A program made the position numbers and the translations under genes. Shown one piece after another: positions 40,794 through 50,190 of a DNA stretch of 64,000 nt; within the stretch, counting starts at the first letter, position 1, and every line of letters starts with the position of its first letter. Source of the DNA: Modestobacter versicolor (GTDB taxonomy: Bacteria > Actinomycetota > Actinomycetes > Mycobacteriales > Geodermatophilaceae); NCBI RefSeq assembly GCF_014195485.1, contig NZ_JACIBU010000001.1, positions 2,728,001 to 2,792,000 on the forward strand. The letters are read 5' to 3'. The notes under the pieces are model-generated. The model saw nothing but the letters and a program-made list of their open reading frames with translations. It made no database searches and was not told where the DNA came from.

Positions 40794-42317
40794 TCAGTAG
40801 GCGCCGGAACCGCGGAAGACCGCGCCCAGCGTCTTCCACAGGATCATGAAGTCGAAGGCCAGCGACCAGTTCTCCACGTACCGGACGTCGATCCGCACCG
40901 AGTCGTCCCAGGAGAGGTCGGACCGGCCGCTGACCTGCCACAGCCCGGTGATGCCGGGCTTGACCAGGAACCGGCGGTGCATGTCGAACCCGTAGCGCTC
41001 GACCTCGGTGGGCAGCGGGGGGCGCGGCCCGACCAGGGACATGTCGCCGCGGACCACGTTGAGCAGCTGGGGCAGCTCGTCCAGGGAGTAGCGGCGCAGC
41101 ACCTTGCCGACCCGGGTGACCCGCGGGTCGCCCTTCATCTTGAACAGCACGCCGTTGCCGTCGGAGTCGCGCTCGAGGGCCTGCACCATCCGGTCGGCGC
41201 CGGCGACCATCGAGCGGAACTTCAGCATCCCGAAGGTCTGGCCGTCGCGGCCGACCCGCTCCTGCCGGTAGAAGACGCCGCCCTTGCTGGTCGCGCCGAC
41301 GGCCAGCGCCAGCCCGAGCAGCACCGGCAGCAGCAGCAGGATGCCGAACGCGGCGGCCGACCGGTCGAAGGTCTCCTTGGTCACCCGGCGCACACCGCGC
41401 AGCTCGGGGCGCTCCAGGTGCAGCAGGGGCAGGCCGCACACCGGGCGGATCCGCACCCGCGGCCCGGCGATCTCGGTGACCGCGGGGGCCAGCAGCAGCT
41501 CGGCCTGCGTCTTCTCCAGGTCCCAGCCCAGGCGGCGCAGCGCCGGCCCGTCGAGCTCCGGGGAGGGCAGCACCGCGACGGTGTCGACCTCGTAGCGGCG
41601 GACGACGTCGACCACCTCGGCGAGGGTGCCGAGCACCGGCAGCCCGTCGAAGTCGGTCACCGACTCCCCGCCCGGGCCGGCCGGCAGGCAGCAGCCGATC
41701 ACCCGGTAGCCGTGGTAGGCCTCCCGGTCGATCTGCTCGTGCAGCGCGACGACGCCGTTGCGGTGGCCGACGATGATCGCCGTCTGCAGGAACTGCCCGC
41801 GCTCCCGGCGGCGGTGCAGCCACTTCCGCTGCCCGTAGCGCTGCACCAGGGTCAGCACGGTGGCCAGCGGCAGCGCGACGACCACGAAGCCGCGGGCGAG
41901 CTCGACCCGGAACGCCCAGGAGATGGTGCCGACCGTGGCCAGCAGGGCGATCGCGGCCCCGAACACCCGGTGGAACTCGTCGGCCCCGACCCACAGGAAC
42001 CGCTCCTCGTAGGACCGGGCCACCAGCATCGCCAGCACCCACAGCGCCGGCAGCACCCCGACCAGCCACGGCGAGACGACCGGGGCCGGCCCCACGCCGC
42101 CGTCGAGCCGGTCGAAGCGGACGAGGTAGCCGACGACGGCGGCGACCAGCGCGCACAGGCTGTCACCGAGGGCGATGCGGCGGACGTAGGCGCCGCGCCA
42201 GGCGCGCCGGGCCGCGGTGCCCTCCCCGCGGAGCCGGGAGACCGTGGGCAGCCGGCGCCGGCCGGACGTCGGGCGCCGCGGGCGGGCTGCCGCGGAGCGG
42301 GGCTCGGTGGTGGTCAC
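40794..42317 (-). CDS. Polyprenyl-phosphate sugar transferase (exopolysaccharide initiating enzyme)
   Basis: 507 aa. A cytoplasmic basic N-tail and four membrane helices are followed by a CoA-binding-like/Rossmann region (AIIVGHRNGVVALHEQIDRE). A fifth helix and the catalytic bacterial sugar-transferase domain come next: GMLKFRSM, DELPQLLNVVRGDMS, LVGPRP and KPGITGLWQVSGRS. It transfers a sugar phosphate from UDP-sugar to undecaprenyl phosphate, the first step of the Wzx/Wzy pathway. GTG 42317 has AGGAGG 7 bases upstream, which settles the start. Confidence 0.92.
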   Translation of the reverse strand: MTTTEPRSAAARPRRPTSGRRRLPTVSRLRGEGTAARRAWRGAYVRRIALGDSLCALVAAVVGYLVRFDRLDGGVGPAPVVSPWLVGVLPALWVLAMLVARSYEERFLWVGADEFHRVFGAAIALLATVGTISWAFRVELARGFVVVALPLATVLTLVQRYGQRKWLHRRRERGQFLQTAIIVGHRNGVVALHEQIDREAYHGYRVIGCCLPAGPGGESVTDFDGLPVLGTLAEVVDVVRRYEVDTVAVLPSPELDGPALRRLGWDLEKTQAELLLAPAVTEIAGPRVRIRPVCGLPLLHLERPELRGVRRVTKETFDRSAAAFGILLLLPVLLGLALAVGATSKGGVFYRQERVGRDGQTFGMLKFRSMVAGADRMVQALERDSDGNGVLFKMKGDPRVTRVGKVLRRYSLDELPQLLNVVRGDMSLVGPRPPLPTEVERYGFDMHRRFLVKPGITGLWQVSGRSDLSWDDSVRIDVRYVENWSLAFDFMILWKTLGAVFRGSGAY

Positions 42318-42813
42318 AGGAGCACCTCCTGTTGCCGGGATGGGGGCGCGGGTCCGCGCAGCCACTGGGACGTCGCCATGTGTCAGATTCCGATGACCGC
42401 ACTGTCCGACCGACGTCGGGAACCTAGCGAGATGCGCACCGGAAGAGCACCCACAGTCGCGTGATCGACTCGACACCCAAAGTGACTGAACACCGTGCGC
42501 GCGTGCTCAGTGGATCGAGTCGCGCGCACAGAGTCACGAGCAGTCGGCGCGTTGACGTGTCGGAGACTCCATTCGAATTCACCGTGATGTCTGCCACTCA
42601 GCGCGGAAAGGCATTTGCGCAACCGATGTGCAGCGGTGGTGTGCGCAGATTTCACATCCGCGTCACCTGCCCGTACGACCGTTCCGACAACGTGTGACAA
42701 CGGCGCACCGCTGCGCCGGCACCCTCCCGGCCTCGGCGCAGAGCCCGGTCCCGTCCACTCGTCGACCACCGTGGCGTTCCTCCGTCGCCGCCCGACGGAA
42801 TGCGAGGCCTTCG
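42318..42813. other. Non-coding divergent spacer with nested inverted repeats
   Basis: About 500 bases between the sugar transferase and the esterase-like lipoprotein, less GC-rich than its flanks. ACTGAACAC and GTGCTCAGT (42485-42493, 42503-42511, one mismatch) are nested inside CGACTCGA and TCGAGTCG (42466-42473, 42515-42522). A GTGACT..GTGCGCGCG motif also recurs inverted. Short frames present here lack ribosome sites. It is likely the main control region of the exopolysaccharide locus. Confidence 0.5.
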
Positions 42814-43728
42814 ATGCACCTGCGCCCTCCCGCCGGGCCCCGCCGCGCGCTGCGCGCTGCGGCCGCGGTGGCGGTGCTGGCCGTCACGCTGGGTGCCTGC
42901 TCCTCCGGAGGAGAGCCGACCGAGCGGCTGGACGCCCAGTCGGCCGCCGGCACGCTCGAGGAGGGCCTCACGTACTGGTCGGGCGACGGCGTCGACCTGG
43001 CCCTGGACGCCTGCCTGCCGGAGGCGGCCGAGGAGCCGACCCGCGCGGTGGTGATCGTGCACGGCGGCGGCTTCACCGACGGCGACCGGGCGAGCGGCGG
43101 CAGCCGCGCGCTCTGCGAGGCCACCGCGGCGCTCGGCCAGGCCGCCTTCTCCATCGACTACCGGCTCGCCCCCGAGTTCGTGTACCCCGCGCAGGTCGAC
43201 GACCTGGCCAACGCGGTGCGGTGGTTGCGCGAACCGGCCCAGGTGCAGCGGTTCGGCATCGACCCGGCGCGGATCGGCGTGCTGGGCAGCTCGGCCGGCG
43301 CGATCATCGCGCAGAGCCTGGCCACCCGCGGGCAGGGTCCGCTGGGCACCGGTGAGCGGGTCGCGGCCGTCGTGTCGCTGAGCGGGGTGTCGGTGATGAG
43401 CCCGGAGGGCTTCACGCTCGGCGACCCCAGCCCGGCGGCCGCCCAGCTGGTGCTGCGCTACCTCGGCTGCCGCTCGGCGACCGACTGCCCGCAGTCCGTG
43501 CCGGCCTCCCCCATCAGCTCGGTCGACGCGTCCGACCCGCCGATGCTGCTGGTGAACGGCACCGGCGAGCTCGTCCCCGCCGAGCAGGCGGAGGCGATGG
43601 ACGCCGCCCTGACCGGCGCAGGGGTCGACTCCGAGCTCCTCGTCATCGACGCACCCGACCACGGTGCCGCCCTGCTGACCACCGACGTCCGGCAGCGGGC
43701 GCTCACCTTCCTGGAGGACCACCTGTGA
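42814..43728 (+). CDS. Alpha/beta-hydrolase lipoprotein (esterase-like)
   Basis: 304 aa. The signal peptide ends in lipobox LGAC near residues 26-29. The hydrolase domain has the oxyanion motif IVHGGGFTDGD, the nucleophile elbow GSSAGAI (GxSxG) near residue 160, and a C-terminal DHGAAL histidine: the hormone-sensitive-lipase/acetyl-esterase pattern. Being surface-anchored and cotranscribed with the chain-length and polymerase genes, it may deacylate the exopolysaccharide. It overlaps the next gene by GTGA. Confidence 0.83.
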   Translation: MHLRPPAGPRRALRAAAAVAVLAVTLGACSSGGEPTERLDAQSAAGTLEEGLTYWSGDGVDLALDACLPEAAEEPTRAVVIVHGGGFTDGDRASGGSRALCEATAALGQAAFSIDYRLAPEFVYPAQVDDLANAVRWLREPAQVQRFGIDPARIGVLGSSAGAIIAQSLATRGQGPLGTGERVAAVVSLSGVSVMSPEGFTLGDPSPAAAQLVLRYLGCRSATDCPQSVPASPISSVDASDPPMLLVNGTGELVPAEQAEAMDAALTGAGVDSELLVIDAPDHGAALLTTDVRQRALTFLEDHL

Positions 43729-44426
43729 CCACCCTGAGCGAGCGGCCGCCCGCCGGCGCCACCCGATCGGACCAGCACGAGCTCCGCGCCGAGCCCGTCC
43801 GCCGGGCCGCGGAGCCGACGCCGCTGCGGGACGTGCTCGGCATCGTCCGGCGGAGCTGGCTGGTGCTGCTGGTCTGCGTGCTGGTCGCGCTGGGCGCCGG
43901 CTGGGGTCTGACGGCCGCCAGCCCGGTCAGCTACGAGACCGAGACGAAGGTGCTGGTGACGCCCACCGTCACCGCCGACGCCGGGGTCAACGTCTCGCAG
44001 GCCGCCGCGGTCGTCGCCGACCAGATCCCCACCTACGCGGCCCTCGCGGAGACCCCCTCCGTGCTCGACCCGGCGATCGAGGCGTCCGGCGTCGACGTGG
44101 CGTCCACCGAGCTGACCGACGACGTCACGGCCGCGCCCATCCCGGACACCTCCATCATCGTGCTGACGGTCACCGCGGACTCCGGCGAGGACGCCGCGGA
44201 GCTGGCCAACGCGATCAGCGCCAGCCTGATCGAGCAGATCCAGGGCCAGGGCGGCCCGGTCGGCGCCAGTGCCTCGGTGGTCGAGGCCCCGGAGATCCCC
44301 AACGCCCCGTCGTCGCCGCGGCTGCTGGTGAACCTGGGCATCGCCCTCGCCGTCGGTCTGCTGGTGGCCTTCCTGGTGATCGTGTTCCGGCAGGCCCTGT
44401 CCGCGGGGAGCAAGGCCCGCCGATGA
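43725..44426 (+). CDS. Wzz/YveK-type polysaccharide chain-length protein
   Basis: 233 aa. Two membrane helices (near residues 41-63 and 203-223) flank an extracytoplasmic domain. TETKVLVTPTVTADAGVNVS and the Pro-rich pre-TM2 segment APEIPNAPSSPRLLVN are typical of Wzz/CapA-like proteins. It has no cytoplasmic kinase domain; the BY-kinase-like protein at the right edge could be its partner. Starts in the GTGA overlap and ends overlapping the polymerase gene. Confidence 0.85.
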   Translation: MTTLSERPPAGATRSDQHELRAEPVRRAAEPTPLRDVLGIVRRSWLVLLVCVLVALGAGWGLTAASPVSYETETKVLVTPTVTADAGVNVSQAAAVVADQIPTYAALAETPSVLDPAIEASGVDVASTELTDDVTAAPIPDTSIIVLTVTADSGEDAAELANAISASLIEQIQGQGGPVGASASVVEAPEIPNAPSSPRLLVNLGIALAVGLLVAFLVIVFRQALSAGSKARR

Positions 44427-45988
44427 CGGCAGGGACCGCCACGCCGACGGAGACCCCGCCGCCCGGCCCGGGCCGCCCCGCCCGCCGGCCCCGCCGCGGC
44501 TCGGAACTCGCCTGGGCCGCGCTGGGGGCGCTGCTCACCGCGGCGCTGACCGGGTCGTCGCTGCTCGGGCCCGAGGTGCCGGTCGCCGTCCTGGGCGGGC
44601 TGGTGCTCGTGCTCGTCGCCGCCTCCCGGCCGAAGGCGTTCGCGCTGCTGACGATGGTGGCGATCATCCTGTCGACGCCGCTGCAGAACACCCTCGGCGC
44701 CGCCGGCAGCTACGCCGACGAGGGGCTGGTCGCGCTGGCCGCGGTCGCGTTCAGCACCCGCCGGCTGGTCACGGAGGGCCGGCTGGTCTGGCTCCCCGGG
44801 TCGGGCTGGTTCCTCGGCTACCTCGCCGCCGGCCTGCTCAGCGCCGCGCTGGCGGAGGTGCCCGCCGGGACCGCGGTGCCTGCGGCCTACATCGCGGTCA
44901 AGGGCGTCGTGTTCGCCTTCGCGCTGGCGCAGCTGCGCTGGACCCGCGAGGACCTGGTCTCCCTGGTCCGGGCCGGGATCACCGTGGTGGTCGTGGTCGC
45001 GCTGAGCGGCGCGGTGAACCTGGTCGCCCCGGGGCCCTGGGCGCAGCTCACCACCGGCAACCCGCCGATCAGCTTCCTCGGCCCCGTCCCGGCGCTCAAC
45101 GGGATCTTCCAGCACCCGGCCGCGTTCAGCCGGTTCTGCGGCGTCCTCGCCGTCGGCGGGCTGGTCTACGGCCTGGTCGTGCGCCGCTCGCTGGGCAACA
45201 CCGTGCTGGTGCTGCTCAGCGGTGGCCTGGCGTTCCTGACGCTGCAGGTGAAGTCGATCGTGGGCCTGCTGGCCACCCTCGGCATCGTCGGGGTGCGGTT
45301 CCTCCGTCCGGCCGGGGTCGCCGCGCTGGTCTGCACGCTGCCGCTCGCGGCGATCGTCGCCGTCCCGCCGCTGGTCTCGCTGATCGGTGGCGACCTGGAC
45401 CTCTACCTCACCCAGGACTCGGCCCGCTCGCTGCTCACCCAGGGCGGGGTCACCGTCGCCGCGCAGTACTTCCCCTTCGGCGCGGGCTTCGGCCGGTACG
45501 GCAGCGCCACCGCGGCCACCGACTACAGCCCGCTGTACTACGCCCTGGGCTTCCCCGGCCGGTACGGGCTGGGCCCCGGACCGGACGGCGGTCAGTTCCT
45601 CAACGACACCCAGTGGCCGGCCGTCTTCGGCGAGGCCGGCTGGATCGGCGCGGCCTTCTTCGCCGCCGGCCTGGTCTGCCTCGCGGTCTCGCTGTGCCGG
45701 CGCACCCGCGCCGACGAGGACGTGCTGGTCCGCTGGCTGAGGGTCACCGGCCTCGGCTGGATGGTGCTGCTGCTGGTCGAGACGACGGCGGCGCCGGTGT
45801 TCGTGTCGACGCCGTCGTTCCCGTTCGTCTTCGCCGCCGCCGGGGTGGTCGCGTCCTTCCGGCGCACCGCCCGCGACGAGCAGGTGCCGGCGGTCGGCGT
45901 CCTCCCGGTGGAGGACGCCGAGCAGCGGCCCGGCGGGCGCCACCGCTGGACCGCCCCCGAGCCGGCCGGCCCGTCGCCGGAGCACTGA
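44423..45988 (+). CDS. O-antigen polymerase/ligase-like membrane protein (Wzy)
   Basis: 521 aa with about 12 hydrophobic segments and a large extracytoplasmic loop near residues 330-400 (SLLTQGGVTVAAQYFPFGAG; FGRYGSATAATDYSP), the layout of Wzy/WaaL proteins. The N-tail is Pro/Arg-rich and the C-terminal ~50 residues are cytoplasmic. It probably polymerises lipid-linked repeat units outside the membrane. ATG overlaps the chain-length gene stop. Confidence 0.8.
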   Translation: MTAGTATPTETPPPGPGRPARRPRRGSELAWAALGALLTAALTGSSLLGPEVPVAVLGGLVLVLVAASRPKAFALLTMVAIILSTPLQNTLGAAGSYADEGLVALAAVAFSTRRLVTEGRLVWLPGSGWFLGYLAAGLLSAALAEVPAGTAVPAAYIAVKGVVFAFALAQLRWTREDLVSLVRAGITVVVVVALSGAVNLVAPGPWAQLTTGNPPISFLGPVPALNGIFQHPAAFSRFCGVLAVGGLVYGLVVRRSLGNTVLVLLSGGLAFLTLQVKSIVGLLATLGIVGVRFLRPAGVAALVCTLPLAAIVAVPPLVSLIGGDLDLYLTQDSARSLLTQGGVTVAAQYFPFGAGFGRYGSATAATDYSPLYYALGFPGRYGLGPGPDGGQFLNDTQWPAVFGEAGWIGAAFFAAGLVCLAVSLCRRTRADEDVLVRWLRVTGLGWMVLLLVETTAAPVFVSTPSFPFVFAAAGVVASFRRTARDEQVPAVGVLPVEDAEQRPGGRHRWTAPEPAGPSPEH

Positions 45989-45999
45989 CCCCGCAGCAC

Positions 46000-46030
46000 T
46001 GACGCCCGCGGCCGGTGGCCGCGGGCGTCA
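46000..46030. terminator. Bidirectional terminator between wzy and GT genes
   Basis: A perfect 14-bp stem (46000-46013 with 46017-46030), loop GGT, lies between the converging polymerase and Alg14/13-like genes. Confidence 0.75.
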
Positions 46031-46063
46031 GGTGGGGCGTCGGGGTGGGGTGGTGACCCGCCG

Positions 46064-47047
46064 TCAGGCCGCCATGTCCGGGTCGGCGGCGAGCCGGTTG
46101 ACCGCGCAGCCCGCGGCGGCCAGGACCACGGTGCGGTCGAGGTCCTCGACCTCGACCGCGTGGCCGATGGCGGTGTCCCGCATGAGCTGGGCGAGCTGCT
46201 GCTGGTGGTCGTCGACGTGCTCGGCCCGCGACCGGCGCCGCACCACCGCGATGGGCGAGATCCCCAGGTCGAGCAGGCACATCACGGTGCCGACGCCGGC
46301 GTGCGTGATGACGACGTCGGCCTCGGTGGCGTAGCGCTCGAAGTCGGCGCCGGAGACCTCCCGGTGCACGGTGCCGGGCAGGTCGACGCGCGGCGTGGTG
46401 TCACCGAGCTGCCAGACGGTGTCCTCGCCGGCGATGCCGAGCTCGAGGACCCGGTCCAGCAGCGCGTGGAAGCCGTAACCCCGGATCGTGCCCAGGGTGA
46501 CGAACAACCGCGGCCGCTCCGGCAGGCGCTCGCGGCGGGGGACGCTCTCGTAGGTGGAGAAGACGCTGGGGTGCACCCCCCACCGGCCACCGGACCAGGA
46601 GGGGTGCTGGGTCCGGGTCTGCGCCACCCGCAGCCCGGCGATGAGCCGCCCGCTGAGCGAGGGGCCCTGGGTGCGCGACACGCTCTCGATGTAGAGCGGC
46701 GGCACACCGGCCAGCCGGGCGGCCGGGAGCGCGGCCAGCGCCAGCGCCGAGCCGGTGCTCACGGCGGCCTCGAACCCCCCGGCGCGGACGGCCGGGACGA
46801 TCTGCCGGAAGGCCTGCGCGACGGTGCGGGCGTCGCGGGGCTGGATGTAGGGCACGTAGAGCACGTTGCGACCGTCGAGCAGCGACTCGCTCTGGTTGTT
46901 GCGGAAGCTGATCCACAGCGAGTCGTCGGTGGCGCCCAGCCCGGGGGCGAGCCGGACCAGCTGCGCGAGGTGCCCTCCGGTGGAGGCGGCCAGCAGGAGC
47001 TTGCGGGGGGCGGCCGGTCGGAGGTCGGGCAGCGGCGGGGTCTTCAC
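46064..47047 (-). CDS. Alg14/Alg13-like (PssD-PssE) fused glycosyltransferase
   Basis: 327 aa. The N-terminal half shows LLLAASTGGHLAQLVRL and ESVSRTQGPSLSGRL as in Alg14/PssD membrane anchors. The C-terminal half shows LFVTLGTIRGYGFHALLDRV, ITHAGVGTVMCLLDLG and EHVDDHQQQLA as in Alg13/PssE catalytic subunits (GT28 C-domain). In many bacteria the two are separate; here they form one chain. Probably adds an early sugar to the lipid-linked repeat unit. GTG 47047 overlaps the acyltransferase stop. Confidence 0.87.
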   Translation of the reverse strand: MKTPPLPDLRPAAPRKLLLAASTGGHLAQLVRLAPGLGATDDSLWISFRNNQSESLLDGRNVLYVPYIQPRDARTVAQAFRQIVPAVRAGGFEAAVSTGSALALAALPAARLAGVPPLYIESVSRTQGPSLSGRLIAGLRVAQTRTQHPSWSGGRWGVHPSVFSTYESVPRRERLPERPRLFVTLGTIRGYGFHALLDRVLELGIAGEDTVWQLGDTTPRVDLPGTVHREVSGADFERYATEADVVITHAGVGTVMCLLDLGISPIAVVRRRSRAEHVDDHQQQLAQLMRDTAIGHAVEVEDLDRTVVLAAAGCAVNRLAADPDMAA

Positions 47048-48237
47048 TCGCGGCTCCTCTCGGGTGGGGTGAACACGGGTGCCTCGGCCGGCGGCGGTGC
47101 CAGTGGGGACGGGAGCGGGGTGCCGGTCGGCGGGGCCAGGACGGCCTCCGGCGGTCCGGCGACGGGGGCGGGCACCGGGGCAGGGGTGCTCGGGCGGGCG
47201 GTGCCGAGGCGGGAGCGGCGGAGCCAGCCGGGCGGGGCGTAGAGCCAGCGCACCCGGCTGGTGAGCCGGGCGAGCAGGAGGGAGGCCACGAGGGTCGCGG
47301 CCGTGAGCGCCACCTGCACGCCGACGGCCACCGACCGCGGCCACGCGGCGGTGTCGGCCAGGCCGATCAGGGCGACCGCCGGCACGATGACGTAGAGGTG
47401 CAGCAGGTAGACCTTCAGGCTGTTGGTGCCCAGCGTGCTCAGCCGGGAGAACGCCCGGAAGCGCACCAGCTGGGCGCAGACCAGGATCCCGGTAGCGACG
47501 GCGACGGTCTGCCCGGCCAGGACGACGAAGGGCACCGAGCTCAGGCCGAGCACGATCAGCCCGGTCACCACCGCGAGGGCGACGAGCGCCAGCAGCAGGT
47601 GCACCGGCCGGGCGGCGGTGACCGCCCGGCGGATCCACTGCGCGCGGACCGCACCCAGGACGAAGAAGAAGAACAGCGCGCCGACGCGGTTCCAGCCGAT
47701 GTTCCCGGTGTCGACGACCCCGGTGGTGAACAGCGTGGAGACGACGCCGGAGCCCGCCAGCTGGGCCCACACCGGCGCCCGGGCCACCAGGTGGCGCAGC
47801 AGGGTGAACAGGAACAGCGCGTAGAGGAACCAGTAGCTGCTGCTGGGCCAGAGCAGGATGAGCGGCAGCGCCAGCGGGTCGGTCGCGTCGATCTCGCCGA
47901 GCTCGCCGTTCAGGCCGGGGACGACCAGGTAGAAGACGGTGCGGACGACCGACCACAGCACGTAGAGGTAGAGCAGCGACAGCAGCCGTCGGCGCCAGAG
48001 GTCACCGAGCCGGAACTCACCGTGCCGGCCGGCGAAGATGCCGGCGATCAGGAAGAACGCCGGCATCGGGAACAGCTCGAAGACGGCCTTGGCCCGGCCG
48101 AGGACGGCGTCCACGTCGGCGCTCTGCAGGTAGAGGGTGACGTGGTAGGCGACGACCATGAACATCGCCAGGCCCTTGGTGGGGTCGGTCCAGCCGCCCC
48201 GCGCCGGCGGCGCAGTGCTCCCCGCGGTCATGGCCAT
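47044..48237 (-). CDS. Acyltransferase 3 family membrane protein
   Basis: 397 aa with ~10 helices. DPTKGLAMFMVVAYHVTLYL holds the catalytic-type histidine, and PMPAFFLIAGIFAGRHG and the SLKVYLLHLYVIVPAV region match the family. These proteins O-acetylate or otherwise acylate surface glycans. The last ~55 residues are a Pro-rich cytoplasmic tail. ATG 48237 has an AGGAACGGA site upstream. A 196-bp gap separates it from the upstream acetyltransferase. Confidence 0.88.
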   Translation of the reverse strand: MAMTAGSTAPPARGGWTDPTKGLAMFMVVAYHVTLYLQSADVDAVLGRAKAVFELFPMPAFFLIAGIFAGRHGEFRLGDLWRRRLLSLLYLYVLWSVVRTVFYLVVPGLNGELGEIDATDPLALPLILLWPSSSYWFLYALFLFTLLRHLVARAPVWAQLAGSGVVSTLFTTGVVDTGNIGWNRVGALFFFFVLGAVRAQWIRRAVTAARPVHLLLALVALAVVTGLIVLGLSSVPFVVLAGQTVAVATGILVCAQLVRFRAFSRLSTLGTNSLKVYLLHLYVIVPAVALIGLADTAAWPRSVAVGVQVALTAATLVASLLLARLTSRVRWLYAPPGWLRRSRLGTARPSTPAPVPAPVAGPPEAVLAPPTGTPLPSPLAPPPAEAPVFTPPERSRE

Positions 48238-48433
48238 CGCAGCGTTCCGTTCCTCGTGCCGACCGCCCGGTCCCGGGCGTCGAGCTCGTCGAGTGGCAGC
48301 ACCGCCACGACAGGGAGGCCGCACCTCCACCCGCTGCGGACGTTAACGAGCCCCCGTGGGTCCTGTGGGGCAGCCGTGTGAAGTCCCGGTGAACTGACCT
48401 CGGCGACCGCCGGCCGGGTGCGTGCCCGTGGCC

Positions 48434-48931
48434 TCACCCGGGCAGCCGGCGGATCAGCCGGGCCGGCAGACCCCCGTAGACGGCGTCGGGCTCGGTGTCC
48501 TCGCTGACCACCGCGCCGGCGGCGACCACGCAGCCGGCACCGACGGTGACCCCGCCCAGCACGGTCACCCCGGCCCCCAGCCACGCGCCGTCGCCGATGG
48601 TGATGGGGGCGCTGGTGACCGCGCCGGCCCGCTGGTCGGGACCACCGAGCTCGTGGGTGGTCGGCAGCAGGCTGACGCCGGGCCCCAGGTGCACCCGCTC
48701 GCCGAGCACGACGGCCGCGTTGGCGCCGATGGTGACGTTGACGTTGAGGAAGCAGCCGCGGCCCAGCTCGAGGTGGTCGACGCCGCCGGTGAACCGGATC
48801 CACGGGTACACCCGCGCGCCGCCGCGCACCCGCACCCCGAGGAGACGGAGCAGCCGGGCCCGGGTCTTCGGCGTCCACACGGGGCTGCCGGCGAGGGAGC
48901 TGGCCAGCGCGCCCCGGACGGTGCCGGCCAC
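48434..48931 (-). CDS. Hexapeptide-repeat acyltransferase (LbH)
   Basis: 165 aa. Isoleucine-patch hexads (CFLNVNVTIGANAAVVLGE; ITIGDGAWLGAGVTVLGG, then VTVGAGCVVAAGAVV) make a left-handed beta helix. The loop histidine is in LLPTTHELGG, as in WcaF/NodL/MaaN-type acetyltransferases. It likely O-acetylates a sugar of the repeat unit using acetyl-CoA. GTG 48931 shares one base with the TAG of the upstream pyruvyl transferase (TAGTG). Confidence 0.87.
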   Translation of the reverse strand: MAGTVRGALASSLAGSPVWTPKTRARLLRLLGVRVRGGARVYPWIRFTGGVDHLELGRGCFLNVNVTIGANAAVVLGERVHLGPGVSLLPTTHELGGPDQRAGAVTSAPITIGDGAWLGAGVTVLGGVTVGAGCVVAAGAVVSEDTEPDAVYGGLPARLIRRLPG

Positions 48932-50190
48932 TACGCGGCACCCCGGCTGAGCTCGACCGCCGGCAGGCCGTCGACGTTGCGCCGGGCGAGCTCGACCACC
49001 CGGGGCAGCGCGGCGCGGATCGACGTCCGGACGTCGGAGCCCTCGGGGAGCACCCGGTCGACGACGTCGAGCACGGTGGCGGCGAAGCCGGCGCGGGGGT
49101 CGACGCACAGCTCGGGCGCGGCGAACAGCTGCACGAGCCCCTCGACCTTGCCCTGGGTGGCCAGGGTGATCGCCGGGACGCCGTTCAGCAGCGACATGAC
49201 CGCCAGGTGCATCCGCCCGGTCACGGTGACCGCGGCCCGCTCGGTGAGCCCGCGGACCTGCGCCGGGGTGAGCAGCCGGTGCACCTGGCTCACCCGGTCG
49301 GTGCCGACCCGGGCGGCGACGGCGGCGCAGGCGGTGACGTCGTCGCCGGGCCGGCGGGACACGTGCGGCAGCAGGACGACGTGCAGGCCGCGCTGGCGCA
49401 GGCCCTCGACGATGCGCACGTAGTCCTCGGTCTGGTCCAGCCGGCCGGCGAGCAGCCCGCTCGCGTTGACCAGCGCGACCGGTCCGGTGACGCCGGCGAG
49501 CAGCTCGTCGGCGGCCGACCGGTCGACCGACCGGGCGGCGAACACCACGTCGGCCACCTCCTCCACCGGGGCGATGCCGTCGCGGCGGGCCCGCTCGGCG
49601 GAGAGCGGGTCGCGCAGCAGCAGCCGCACGCCGCTGCGACCGGCCCGGGCGAGCGCGCGCCGGGCGGTGGGGCGGGCGCGGTCGCTCCAGCTGAACCCGA
49701 CGACCCGGGTGGGCACGCCGGCCCGGGCCGCGGCGGTGGCCAGCGTGGACCGCCGCACCGACGCCGGCAGGGAGTACCGGCCGTCCATCACGTCGGCGCC
49801 GACCACCGACAGGTCGGTGGCCGACGCCAGCGCGCGGCCGAACCGGGCCACCGCGGCCAGGTGCGCCCGACCGGTGCCGTAGACCAGGTGCGGGATCACC
49901 AGGAGCTCGACCCGGTCCGCGAACTCCGCCGGGAGCTGCACCTGCGCGGCGTCGGGGACGACCAGCGACACCGGCCCGGCGGTGTTCTCCAGCAGCGCCT
50001 CCAGCAGCGCCTGGTCGCCGATGTTGCCGCCACCGGGGGCGGCGAGGACCAGGTGGGTCCCCGCCCCCGGCGCGCGGGCCGCACCGCGGGCGTTCCGGCT
50101 GACGACCAGCCGGTCGGTGCGGGCCGGGACGCCGGAGGCGACCACGGCGCGCCTGCCGACCCGGGCGAGCCGCGAGACGAGCTGCTTCAT
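48931..50190 (-). CDS. Polysaccharide pyruvyl transferase family protein
   Basis: 419 aa. APGGGNIGDQALLEALLEN near residues 50-68 is the family's N-terminal motif. SVVGADVMDGRY, VVGFSWSD, LLPHVSRRPGDD and VTGRMHLAVMSLLNGVPAI follow in the usual order. It would add a pyruvate ketal from PEP to a sugar, giving negative charge. ATG 50190 overlaps the flippase stop. Confidence 0.88.
   Translation of the reverse strand: MKQLVSRLARVGRRAVVASGVPARTDRLVVSRNARGAARAPGAGTHLVLAAPGGGNIGDQALLEALLENTAGPVSLVVPDAAQVQLPAEFADRVELLVIPHLVYGTGRAHLAAVARFGRALASATDLSVVGADVMDGRYSLPASVRRSTLATAAARAGVPTRVVGFSWSDRARPTARRALARAGRSGVRLLLRDPLSAERARRDGIAPVEEVADVVFAARSVDRSAADELLAGVTGPVALVNASGLLAGRLDQTEDYVRIVEGLRQRGLHVVLLPHVSRRPGDDVTACAAVAARVGTDRVSQVHRLLTPAQVRGLTERAAVTVTGRMHLAVMSLLNGVPAITLATQGKVEGLVQLFAAPELCVDPRAGFAATVLDVVDRVLPEGSDVRTSIRAALPRVVELARRNVDGLPAVELSRGAA

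Noticed and set aside
42640..42665. CRP-like half sites (TGTGC ... TCACA) in the exopolysaccharide spacer
   Set aside because: The spacing is 7 rather than 6 and one arm has a mismatch; not convincing next to the exact site at 22291.
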